Below, in pieces: positions 1-6,308 of a stretch of 16,637 nucleotides of DNA. This DNA is from Spirochaetota bacterium. Lineage in GTDB: Bacteria; Spirochaetota; Spirochaetia; Treponematales; UBA12059. The stretch spans positions 1 through 16,637 of the forward strand of contig JAKLIU010000014.1 in assembly GCA_022709445.1 (NCBI GenBank), written 5' to 3'. The first letter of the stretch is position 1; every line of letters starts with the position of its first letter. The notes beneath the pieces are model-generated. The model saw nothing but the letters and a program-made list of their open reading frames with translations. It was not told the origin of the DNA and made no database searches. Both the position numbers and the translations under genes were made by a program.

Positions 1-1094
1 TAGCCCTCCCGCTCGAAATCGAAGAGGTAGCCCGGCTGGACGGCCACGCCCTCCTCCTCCAGCAGGCGGAGGGCCAGCTCCTCGTCCGTGTGCAGGCGGG
101 GGCACTCCACGATCGCGGTCCAGCCCCCGTCGCAGCGCAGGACCCGGTAGGGCGTGGATCCTTCGCCCAGGATTCGGCGGGCGGAGGCCAGGTTGCGCGC
201 GAGCCTCTGCCTCACGCCGTCCACGAAGGAGTCCGCCCCGGCCAGGAGCGCCGGCAGGGCGTTCATGGCCGGCGCCCCGGCCGACAGGTAGGTGTCCGCT
301 ATGATCTCCAGCCGCGCAAGGGCCCCGGCCAGCGCGGCGGGCGGCCCCGAGGCCCGTATCCAGCCCAGCTTGAGCTGGGGCAGGCAGAGGAGCTTGGACA
401 GGCCGTCCAGGCTGAAAGCGAGGCAGTCCCGCTCGCCTCCGAGAGTCGGGGGGACTCGGGCGGCCTCGACCGCGTAGGGCCTGAAGACCTCGTCGGAGAT
501 GAGGGCCATGCCGCGCTCGGCGCAGAGTTCCACGACGGCCCGGCGCTCCGCGTCCCCGAGGTAGGAGCCCGTGGGGTTGTTCGGGTGTATGACCACCAGG
601 GCCCTGGCGTCGGAGGCGACGGCCGCGTCCCTGAGGGCGTCCAGGTCGATGCGCCAGCCCGCGCCGTGGGCGTAGCCCAGCCGGTAGGGCTGCGCGCGGA
701 CGCCCTCCAGCCCGGCCAGCCAGTCGAAGAGCGGGTAGCCGGGCTTGGGGACCAGCACCGCGTCGCCCGGGTCGCAGGCCAGCTTGAAGAGCCAGGAGTA
801 GGCCTCCGATGTGCTGGCCGCCAGGAAGAGCTCGCCCGTTCCGCAGTCGAGCCGTGCAGCCAGGGCCTCGCGGGCGACGGGCAGGCCGCGGGGATCCGGC
901 GAGTAGGACAGCGAGGCCGGGTCGGCCAGGGCCGCCATGACGCCCCCGGGCGACAGCCCGCAGCGGGTGGGATTGCTCTCGGCCAGGTTGATCACCGGCC
1001 GGCCGGCGGCCCTGAGCGAATCCATGAGGGCGGATACGGGGTTGCTCCCGCGGAGGGGGCCTACCCGCGAGGAGAAGCGCGGTTCTTGTTCCAT
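1..1094 (-). CDS. PLP-dependent aminotransferase, class I/II (3' end missing)
   Basis: A fold-type I pyridoxal-phosphate enzyme, expected to move an amino group between an amino acid and a 2-oxo acid in the cytoplasm. I read 364 residues from an ATG at 1094; the C-terminus lies beyond the left edge. Visible motifs are VPKPGYPLFDW (about 115-125, where the cofactor ring stacks), HPNNPTG (170-176, with the conserved Asn), SDEVF (200-204, the Asp that binds the pyridine nitrogen) and SLDGLSK (228-234) followed by LGW, making Lys234 the Schiff-base lysine. These are the standard landmarks of the aspartate/alanine aminotransferase superfamily, but the substrate cannot be read from the sequence. 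It is divergent from the sensor phosphatase gene. No good Shine-Dalgarno precedes the ATG, and a -10 element sits only 8 bases upstream. CobD or HisC-like roles are possible, but no pathway neighbours are in view. Confidence 0.9.
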   Translation of the reverse strand, partial: MEQEPRFSSRVGPLRGSNPVSALMDSLRAAGRPVINLAESNPTRCGLSPGGVMAALADPASLSYSPDPRGLPVAREALAARLDCGTGELFLAASTSEAYSWLFKLACDPGDAVLVPKPGYPLFDWLAGLEGVRAQPYRLGYAHGAGWRIDLDALRDAAVASDARALVVIHPNNPTGSYLGDAERRAVVELCAERGMALISDEVFRPYAVEAARVPPTLGGERDCLAFSLDGLSKLLCLPQLKLGWIRASGPPAALAGALARLEIIADTYLSAGAPAMNALPALLAGADSFVDGVRQRLARNLASARRILGEGSTPYRVLRCDGGWTAIVECPRLHTDEELALRLLEEEGVAVQPGYLFDFEREG

Positions 1095-1102
1095 GGCCGG
1101 CG

Positions 1103-1108
1103 AGTATA
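1103..1108 (-). promoter_or_regulatory. -10 element (TATACT) of the aminotransferase gene
   Basis: TATACT on the minus strand ends 8 bases before the ATG at 1094, so transcription would begin at about 1096 and give an almost leaderless mRNA. No convincing -35 hexamer is present at 16-18 bases (GTGCGC is the best). The call rests on the -10 match in an otherwise GC-rich intergenic region and on the same hexamer at other gene starts here. Confidence 0.45.
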
Positions 1109-1138
1109 CATCGTCCCCGCTTCCGGCGCACCCACCTC

Positions 1139-1168
1139 TTCACCGGCAGGCCCGTCGCCGTGTATACT
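1139..1168 (+). promoter_or_regulatory. sigma70-like promoter of the sensor phosphatase gene
   Basis: TTCACC (1139-1144) and TATACT (1163-1168) are spaced by 18 bases, predicting a start near 1175. This rules out the in-frame GTG at 1171 as the translation start and leaves the TTG at 1225 with a leader of about 50 bases. Confidence 0.5.
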
Positions 1169-1224
1169 GGGTGGATGCACCGGCACCCAGGCCTGCGCCA
1201 CGGACAGCTTCCCGGCGGGCAGCC

Positions 1225-3495
1225 TTGAACCATAAGCCTTCGCTCGCGCTCCGGGTCTTCTTCACCCTCGTCGCCCTGTTCGGGGCGGTCGTGGTCCTCA
1301 TAGCCCTCTCCATGTACGCGACCGTCGCGGGCTCGGTGGAGGAGGCGGTGCTGGGCAACGTCACCCGAGACATGGCGCTCGCGGCGCGCGACTTCGAGAT
1401 ATGGCTGTCCGGCAAGACCGGCACCCTGGAGACCCTCCGGCACGCGGTCCTGCGCTTCCGCGACCGGCCTGACCTCATCCACGACCTCCTGACCGCCTCC
1501 ACCGAGGCCGACGCCGACATACCCTGGATCTACTACGGCACCGTGGCCGGCGAGGGCAGTTTCTCCGTGCTCGGCGAGGGCATGGTGGCCCGCGGCGGGT
1601 CGTACTACGTGGACGGGTCCGGCTGGACGCCCGACGCCGGCTACGACTGGACCAGGCGGCCGTGGTTCATCCAGTCCTCCACCTACCCCGACCCGGTGGT
1701 GAGCGCCCCGTACGTGGACGAGGCCACCGGCGACACGGTGATCAGCATATCGCTGGCCTGCAAGGACGACGGGGGACGATTGCTGGGCGTCCTGGCCGCG
1801 GACGTCCGCCTATCCCGGCTGACCACCATCGTGGCCATGCGGCGCTTCACCCAGCACTCCCGGACCTACCTGGTGGACGAGGAAGGCTTCTTCATCACCA
1901 GGGAAGAGCGGATCTCCGATACGCCGCTCATAGCCGGGGAGAACGCGTTCTCGCCCGGATCGCCCCTGGCGGGCATGCGGAGCGAACTCAACTCGGTGGA
2001 GCGCAGCTCCGGCCTGCTCCTGGGAGAGGGCCTCTACTACGCCGCCTCGCGCGTGCCTCGCACCCGTTGGCTGATACTGAGCCTCGGGCCCGTGTCCGAC
2101 GTGGCCGCCCCCGTGTTCCGCTTCTACCGCGACCTGGCCATGATCTCCTTCCTGGCCCTGGCGGCCGCGGTCCTCTTCGCCGTTCTGGAATCCCGTTCCA
2201 TCACCAAGCCGGTGAAGGCGCTCAAGGAAGGCGCCCTGGCCCTGGCCGAGGGCCGATACGAGCACCGCGTCGTCATCGCCTCCCGCGACGAGTTCGGCGA
2301 GCTGGCCGATTTCTTCAACCACGTGGCTGCCAGCCTCAAGGGCGACCTGGAGCGGATGGAGCACCAGCGGGCGGAGATCGAGCGCTACTCGCAGACCCTG
2401 GAGCGCACGGTCAGGGAGCGGACCAGCGAGCTGGCCGAGGCCAACACCCTCCTGCGCATGCGCAACGACCAGATGGAGGAGGAAGTCCAGATGGCCGCCG
2501 CGGTCCAGCGCAAGATCGTCCCGACGGAGGAGGAACTGCCGCGGGCCCCGGGCCTCTCCTTCGGCGCGCGCTACCAGGCCATGGCCAACGTAGGCGGGGA
2601 CCTCTACGACGTGGTGGAGCTCGGCCGGGGCCGCTACGCCATCACCATAGGCGACGTCTCCGGCCACGGGATCCCGGCCGCCCTCATCGCCGCCATGGCC
2701 AAGGCCAGCTTCAGGGCCCACGCGGCCACGGACGACGATCCGGCCGCCATCATGGCAAGGGTCAACTCCGAACTCTGCGAGCTGATCGGCGAGGAGACCT
2801 ACTTCGTGTCGGCGTTCTTCGCGGTGCTGGACACCACGGACGGCAGCCTCTGTTTCGCGAACGCGGGTCACCCGCCGGCCATGCTCAGGCACGCCGACGG
2901 CCGGGTTGAGGAGCTGGACGTGGCGGAAGGCCAGCTCCTGGGCATCTCGGAGGACTTCCCCCACGCCTCCGGGCGGGTGGGAATGCTGCCCGGGGACAGG
3001 CTCCTCCTGTACACGGACGGCATCGTGGAGGCGCGGTCGCCCGAGGGCGTCTTCTACGACTCATCGCGGCTCTCCGGCTTCCTGTCCGAGCAGGGCGCCG
3101 GTTCGCCCGGCAGCCTGGCCGGCTCCATCATCGAGGAGGTGCAGTCCTTCTGCGGCGGCTGCGGCCAGTCCGACGACCGCGCCGTGCTCGCGGTGGGGCT
3201 GGACAGCCTCAGCCTGAACGGCGGGGCCTTCGCCGGGGCGGCCGACGAACTGGTGGCCGACACCGACGGCCTGGCCAGGGAAGGACGCTTCGAGGAAGCC
3301 GCGGCCGTGCTGGAATCCCTGCGCCGGCGGCGGCCCGACGACCACCGCATCATGAACGCCCTGGCGGCCCTGCGCCTCAAGCTGGGCGACGTGGCCGGCG
3401 CCGAACGCCTCCTGCGGAGCGCCGTCCGGCTCTGCCCATCCTCGGCGGAGTACGCGCGCAACCTGGCCGTGGTGCTCGCCTCCAAGGACGCCTGA
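1225..3495 (+). CDS. Membrane sensor phosphatase: Cache-HAMP-PP2C (SpoIIE/RsbU type)-TPR
   Basis: A probable inner-membrane serine/threonine phosphatase of the SpoIIE/RsbU class, which in known cases dephosphorylates an anti-sigma-factor antagonist. Reading from TTG 1225 gives 756 residues: transmembrane helix 10-30; a periplasmic double-Cache-like sensor to about 300, including an RRPWF motif; a second transmembrane helix 304-321; a HAMP linker to about 370; a coiled coil 375-430; then the phosphatase. Its metal-binding signatures are GGDLYD (457-462), GDVSGHG (476-482), YTDG (596-599) and the Asp-Asp pair at 650-651. A C-terminal tail of about 85 residues looks like two tetratricopeptide repeats. 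The TTG is chosen because it lies after the predicted transcription start and directly before a positively charged N-terminus; GTG 1171 would add 18 residues. No STAS antagonist or anti-sigma kinase gene is nearby, so its substrate is unknown. Confidence 0.9.
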   Translation: MNHKPSLALRVFFTLVALFGAVVVLIALSMYATVAGSVEEAVLGNVTRDMALAARDFEIWLSGKTGTLETLRHAVLRFRDRPDLIHDLLTASTEADADIPWIYYGTVAGEGSFSVLGEGMVARGGSYYVDGSGWTPDAGYDWTRRPWFIQSSTYPDPVVSAPYVDEATGDTVISISLACKDDGGRLLGVLAADVRLSRLTTIVAMRRFTQHSRTYLVDEEGFFITREERISDTPLIAGENAFSPGSPLAGMRSELNSVERSSGLLLGEGLYYAASRVPRTRWLILSLGPVSDVAAPVFRFYRDLAMISFLALAAAVLFAVLESRSITKPVKALKEGALALAEGRYEHRVVIASRDEFGELADFFNHVAASLKGDLERMEHQRAEIERYSQTLERTVRERTSELAEANTLLRMRNDQMEEEVQMAAAVQRKIVPTEEELPRAPGLSFGARYQAMANVGGDLYDVVELGRGRYAITIGDVSGHGIPAALIAAMAKASFRAHAATDDDPAAIMARVNSELCELIGEETYFVSAFFAVLDTTDGSLCFANAGHPPAMLRHADGRVEELDVAEGQLLGISEDFPHASGRVGMLPGDRLLLYTDGIVEARSPEGVFYDSSRLSGFLSEQGAGSPGSLAGSIIEEVQSFCGGCGQSDDRAVLAVGLDSLSLNGGAFAGAADELVADTDGLAREGRFEEAAAVLESLRRRRPDDHRIMNALAALRLKLGDVAGAERLLRSAVRLCPSSAEYARNLAVVLASKDA

Positions 3496-3535
3496 GCCGG
3501 CCGCCGGCGGGTCGTGATTTCCGCCGTCCCCGCGC

Positions 3536-3541
3536 TACAAT
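3536..3541 (+). promoter_or_regulatory. possible -10 element (TACAAT) of the lipoprotein gene
   Basis: TACAAT lies 18 bases before the ATG at 3560, in the 64-base gap after the phosphatase gene. No clear -35 hexamer is seen, and no terminator with a T-run separates the two genes, so read-through from upstream is equally possible. Confidence 0.3.
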
Positions 3542-3559
3542 CTGTGCGAGGAGACCACC

Positions 3560-3967
3560 ATGAAGAACGTACGCACCAAGACCCTGGCCCTGATCGGACT
3601 TGCCGCCCTCGTCCTGGCCGCCGCGTCCTGCGATTTCCCCGACTACCAGCTTCAATTCGGCATCGACACGGCGGGCATACTCGTGGACTCGACAGCGGAC
3701 ACCGTCACGGTACCTTACACTCTTGAAAACATTGGCTCGAAGGACCTCGTAAATGCGATGATCAGGATAGAAGTAGGCTTGACGAGCGGCCTGAGCGATG
3801 ATGCTTGGACCGCGGGTGTTGATTTGGGCACTTACTCACTTTCGGAATCCGGCAATTTAGTTATCGACTTCTTCCCACTTGATATTCCATTTGGTGACAC
3901 CCTTGATTGGGCCATCGTGACCGGCAGCGCCTGGGACGCCGAGGAAGACGACGGCTGGAGTTTCTGA
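3560..3967 (+). CDS. Small putative lipoprotein with an AT-rich body
   Basis: A 135-residue protein of unknown function, preceded by a GAGGAG ribosome-binding site (3548-3553). The N-terminus is a lipoprotein signal: basic MKNVRTK, a hydrophobic stretch to about 20, then LAAASC with Cys24 as the likely lipidated residue, so the product is probably anchored in a membrane facing the periplasm or outside. The mature part is acidic and looks beta-rich. The stretch YTLENIGSKDLVNAMI is reminiscent of CARDB/Ig-like folds, but this is only a resemblance. By hand count GC falls to about 43% at 3721-3780 and 42% at 3841-3900, against clearly higher GC in neighbouring genes, and codons such as TTA, ATA and GTA appear. 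The first 100 and last 60 bases look like the host genome. This could be a transferred or fast-evolving gene. Confidence 0.75.
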   Translation: MKNVRTKTLALIGLAALVLAAASCDFPDYQLQFGIDTAGILVDSTADTVTVPYTLENIGSKDLVNAMIRIEVGLTSGLSDDAWTAGVDLGTYSLSESGNLVIDFFPLDIPFGDTLDWAIVTGSAWDAEEDDGWSF

Positions 3968-3984
3968 GCTTCCGGAGTTTGCGC

Positions 3985-4013
3985 TTGCGCTCCCGCGGCC
4001 ATGGGCGTATCAT
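3985..4013 (+). promoter_or_regulatory. sigma70-like promoter of the DUF1508 gene
   Basis: TTGCGC (3985-3990) and TATCAT (4008-4013) are spaced by exactly 17 bases, predicting a start near 4020 and a leader of about 35 bases that contains a strong ribosome-binding site. Confidence 0.6.
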
Positions 4014-4042
4014 AGGAAGCGCGGGAACGCACCGCGCAGTTC

Positions 4043-4050
4043 AAAGGAGG
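4043..4050 (+). promoter_or_regulatory. strong Shine-Dalgarno of the DUF1508 gene
   Basis: AAAGGAGG ends 5 bases before the ATG at 4056. It is the best ribosome-binding site in the window and suggests high expression of this small gene. Confidence 0.8.
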
Positions 4051-4055
4051 TTCAC

Positions 4056-4238
4056 ATGGCAGCCAAATTCGAGTGGTTCAGCGACAAGAATTCCAAGTTC
4101 CGGTTCAGGCTCAAGGCCGCTAACGGCCAGATCATCGCCACCAGCGAGGCCTACAACACCAAGGACGCCTGCATGAACGGCATCGAGAGCGTCAAGAAGA
4201 ACGCGCCCGTGGCCGAGGTTTCCGAAGCCAAGGAATGA
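4056..4238 (+). CDS. DUF1508 (YegP-like) single-repeat protein
   Basis: A 60-residue protein matching the DUF1508/YegP family: the stretch from FEWFSDKNSKFRFRL through KAANGQIIATSEAYNTKD to GIESVKKNAP carries the family's conserved pattern (Gly-Gln after the beta-hairpin, Ser-Glu-x-Tyr, then a C-terminal Ser-Val-Lys-Lys-Asn). Longer homologues such as E. coli YegP have two copies of this unit; here there is one. The biochemical role of the family is not established. The gene stands alone, with its own promoter, a strong ribosome-binding site and a terminator 28 bases after the stop, which suggests an independently expressed and perhaps abundant small cytoplasmic protein. Confidence 0.9.
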   Translation: MAAKFEWFSDKNSKFRFRLKAANGQIIATSEAYNTKDACMNGIESVKKNAPVAEVSEAKE

Positions 4239-4262
4239 GCTTGCCGGCACGCGCCGGGAACG

Positions 4263-4293
4263 AAAAGGGACCGCCCCGGGCGGTCCCTTTTTT
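4263..4293. terminator. bidirectional rho-independent terminator
   Basis: A perfect 9-base-pair stem (GGGACCGCC 4267-4275, GGCGGTCCC 4279-4287) closes a 3-base loop. It is followed by six T on the plus strand (4288-4293) and flanked by four A (4263-4266), which read as T on the minus strand. It lies between two convergent genes and should end the DUF1508 transcript from the left and the uxuA transcript from the right. Confidence 0.93.
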
Positions 4294-4314
4294 ATGTCCG
4301 GCCCGGCGCCGGCC

Positions 4315-5373
4315 TCAGCGCGCGTCGATCAGGCCCTGCAGGTACGAGGCCCCCAGGGCCCGGTCGTAGAGGCCGTAGCCGGGCTTCCCCGCCTCGTCCC
4401 AGATCATGCGGCCGTGGTCGGGGCGCACCGGCCCGTCGAAGCCGCCGTCCCTGAGGGCCGCCACCACCGCCGGCAGGTCGATGTCCCCCGCGCCTTTCCA
4501 GTGCGCGCATTCCTCGAAGGAGCCGGGCCCGGTGATCCGGACATTGCGCAGGTGGGCGAAGGCCACCCGCGGGGAGAACTCGGCGGCCATGGCTGGTATG
4601 TCGTTGTCGGGGCTGGCGCCGAAGCTGCCCGAGCAGAGGCAGAGCCCGTTGGCCGGCGACGGCACGTCCGCGAACAGGCGCCTGAGCGAAGCTGCTCCCG
4701 TCATGATGCGCGGGATGCCGAAAATGGGCCAGGGCGGGTCGTCCGGATGGATGGCCAGGCGGAGCCCGAGCGCCTCGGCCTCCGGGGCCACGTCGCGCAG
4801 GAACGACACCAGGTTGGCGTACACGGTCTCGGGCGGGGTCTCGCGGTAGGCTACCAGCAGCTTGTAGATGTCCTCGCGGGAATAGCGGGCAAGCCAGCCG
4901 GGCAGGTCCAGCTCGCCCTCCGCCGGGTCCATGCGCGACACCTCCGTCGCGTCGTAGGCGAGGGCCGTCGAACCGTCCTCAAGGATCTTGGCCAGGTTGC
5001 TCCGGGTCCAGTCGAAGACCGGCATGAAATTGTAGGTGACGACGACGGGCGCTTCCGAGCCCGTGGGGACCGAGGCCGGCCCGAGGACCTCCGCGACGGC
5101 CTTGAGGCTGGCGATCCACGACGCCACGTCCCGGTCCCGGTCGCGGTCCCCGAGCTTGATGGACTCGGGCACGGGGATCGACTCGACCACCCGGAGTTCG
5201 AGCCCGGCATCCTCGACGCGCCGCCTCATGGCGCGCAGCGGGGCGACGGTCCAGGCCTTGCCCGGAGGCGGGTCGTAGAGTGCGGACACGATGCCGCGCA
5301 CGCCGGGAATCTGCCTGATGTGATTGAGCGGGATGCTGTCCCGCTCCGCGTACCACCTGAATGTCAGATGCAT
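4315..5373 (-). CDS. uxuA: Mannonate dehydratase
   Basis: Converts D-mannonate to 2-keto-3-deoxy-D-gluconate in hexuronate (glucuronate) catabolism in the cytoplasm, using a divalent metal. The 352-residue length fits the shorter Gram-positive-like UxuA class (E. coli UxuA is about 394). Family signatures are TYNFMPVFDWTR (113-124), HPDDPPWPIFGIPRI (209-223, His209), the Cys of CSGSFG (Cys247), HLRN (His274) and RPDHGR (317-322, Asp319-His320), which are the expected metal ligands and active-site residues. An AGGAGG sequence sits just before the ATG at 5373. It lies 42 bases after the GNAT gene, with no promoter seen between, so it is probably last in a uvrB-GNAT-uxuA transcript. No uxaC, uxuB or kdgK gene is in the window. 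Confidence 0.95.
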   Translation of the reverse strand: MHLTFRWYAERDSIPLNHIRQIPGVRGIVSALYDPPPGKAWTVAPLRAMRRRVEDAGLELRVVESIPVPESIKLGDRDRDRDVASWIASLKAVAEVLGPASVPTGSEAPVVVTYNFMPVFDWTRSNLAKILEDGSTALAYDATEVSRMDPAEGELDLPGWLARYSREDIYKLLVAYRETPPETVYANLVSFLRDVAPEAEALGLRLAIHPDDPPWPIFGIPRIMTGAASLRRLFADVPSPANGLCLCSGSFGASPDNDIPAMAAEFSPRVAFAHLRNVRITGPGSFEECAHWKGAGDIDLPAVVAALRDGGFDGPVRPDHGRMIWDEAGKPGYGLYDRALGASYLQGLIDAR

Positions 5374-5415
5374 GGCGTCCTCCTGGCAGTCTGCAGAATG
5401 CTCGGCGCCCCGGCC

Positions 5416-6300
5416 TCAGGCCACCGGGATGCGCCAGTAATCGGTCCTGGATTCGTCCTTGAAGCCTCGCGACGCGTAGAGCGCGATGGCGGCGGCGTTC
5501 CCGTCGTCGACCTCGAGCGACACGCGCTCGGCCCCCCGGCCGAAGAGCACCGCCAGCGCGGCGTCCAGCACGGCCTTGCCGAAACCCGCCCCCCGCGCCG
5601 CCGGGACCACGCCCAGGCCGTGGATCATGTGCCTGCCGTCGATGGTCGACAGGGCCACCATGCCAACGGGTCCGCCAGTTCCCATGGCCAGGAACTGCTC
5701 TCGGGACGGGTCGTCCAGGAGCCCCCGGACGAAGGCAAGCGCGTCTGCCGGATCGTCCCCGAAGATCTCGGACGACAGCCCCGCCGCCAGGGGCAGTTCC
5801 GCGCCGGTGACGGGCACCAGGCGCACGGCATCCCCCTGCCTGCCCAAGGCCGCGTCGCAGCGCTCCAGGGCCATCAGGTGCTCGCCGTGGGAGCGCACGC
5901 CGCCGAGCCGGTCCGCGAGGGACTTCCCGAAGCCCCGCCTCGCGTCTGCCGCCAGGAGGAGGGCCGGTATGGACGCCCCGCGCAGCGCGTCCATCGCCAG
6001 GGCGTAGAGCCCCATGAAGATGCCCTGGCGACGCCAGAGCGGGCTGACGGCCGCGGAGAGCTCCCCTTCCGAACGGCTGGGCGCGAAGAGGCAGGCCGAA
6101 CCGACGAGGGTGCGCCCGCCTGATCGCCCCTTCCCCCAGGCCAGGAACCAGGCCGGCATGTCCCGCACTACGTTGAGCTGGGTGGCGGGATGCAGGCCCG
6201 GGTCGATGCCGTCGGCCGCGAGGCATGCGCGGGAGAGCGCCTCCACCTCGGCCCGGTCCGCGGGCGACAGCTCCGCCGTCGCTTCCAGGTCCACCTGCAT
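5416..6300 (-). CDS. Double-domain GNAT N-acetyltransferase
   Basis: A 294-residue protein with two tandem GNAT folds, expected to transfer an acetyl group from acetyl-CoA to an amine. The C-terminal half (about 160-294) has the clear signature: GLGVVPAARGAGFGKAVLD (228-246), whose RGAGFG loop binds the CoA pyrophosphate, then NAAAIALYASRGF (268-280). The N-terminal half carries a weaker copy, SPLWRRQGIFMGLYA (86-100), and may be degenerate. The substrate cannot be predicted. I chose ATG 6300, which is 8 bases after the uvrB stop; a GTG at 6312 would overlap uvrB. Neither has a strong Shine-Dalgarno, so translation is probably coupled to uvrB. Double GNATs include MshD of mycothiol synthesis, but nothing here supports that role. 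Confidence 0.85.
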   Translation of the reverse strand: MQVDLEATAELSPADRAEVEALSRACLAADGIDPGLHPATQLNVVRDMPAWFLAWGKGRSGGRTLVGSACLFAPSRSEGELSAAVSPLWRRQGIFMGLYALAMDALRGASIPALLLAADARRGFGKSLADRLGGVRSHGEHLMALERCDAALGRQGDAVRLVPVTGAELPLAAGLSSEIFGDDPADALAFVRGLLDDPSREQFLAMGTGGPVGMVALSTIDGRHMIHGLGVVPAARGAGFGKAVLDAALAVLFGRGAERVSLEVDDGNAAAIALYASRGFKDESRTDYWRIPVA

Positions 6301-6308
6301 GCAGATGG

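Noticed and set aside
1171..1224. GTG 1171 as the start of the sensor phosphatase
   Set aside because: It lies 2 bases after the -10 element, before the predicted transcription start, and the added residues are Pro/Arg-rich and do not resemble a sensor N-terminus. TTG 1225 fits better.
3501..3510. Palindrome CCGCCGGCGG after the phosphatase stop as a terminator
   Set aside because: It is a 10-base palindrome with no loop or T-run, common by chance in GC-rich DNA.
4294..6123. A 609-codon plus-strand open frame opposite uxuA and the GNAT gene
   Set aside because: It is antisense to two clearly identified genes, has no recognisable domain or ribosome-binding site, and shows shadow-frame composition.
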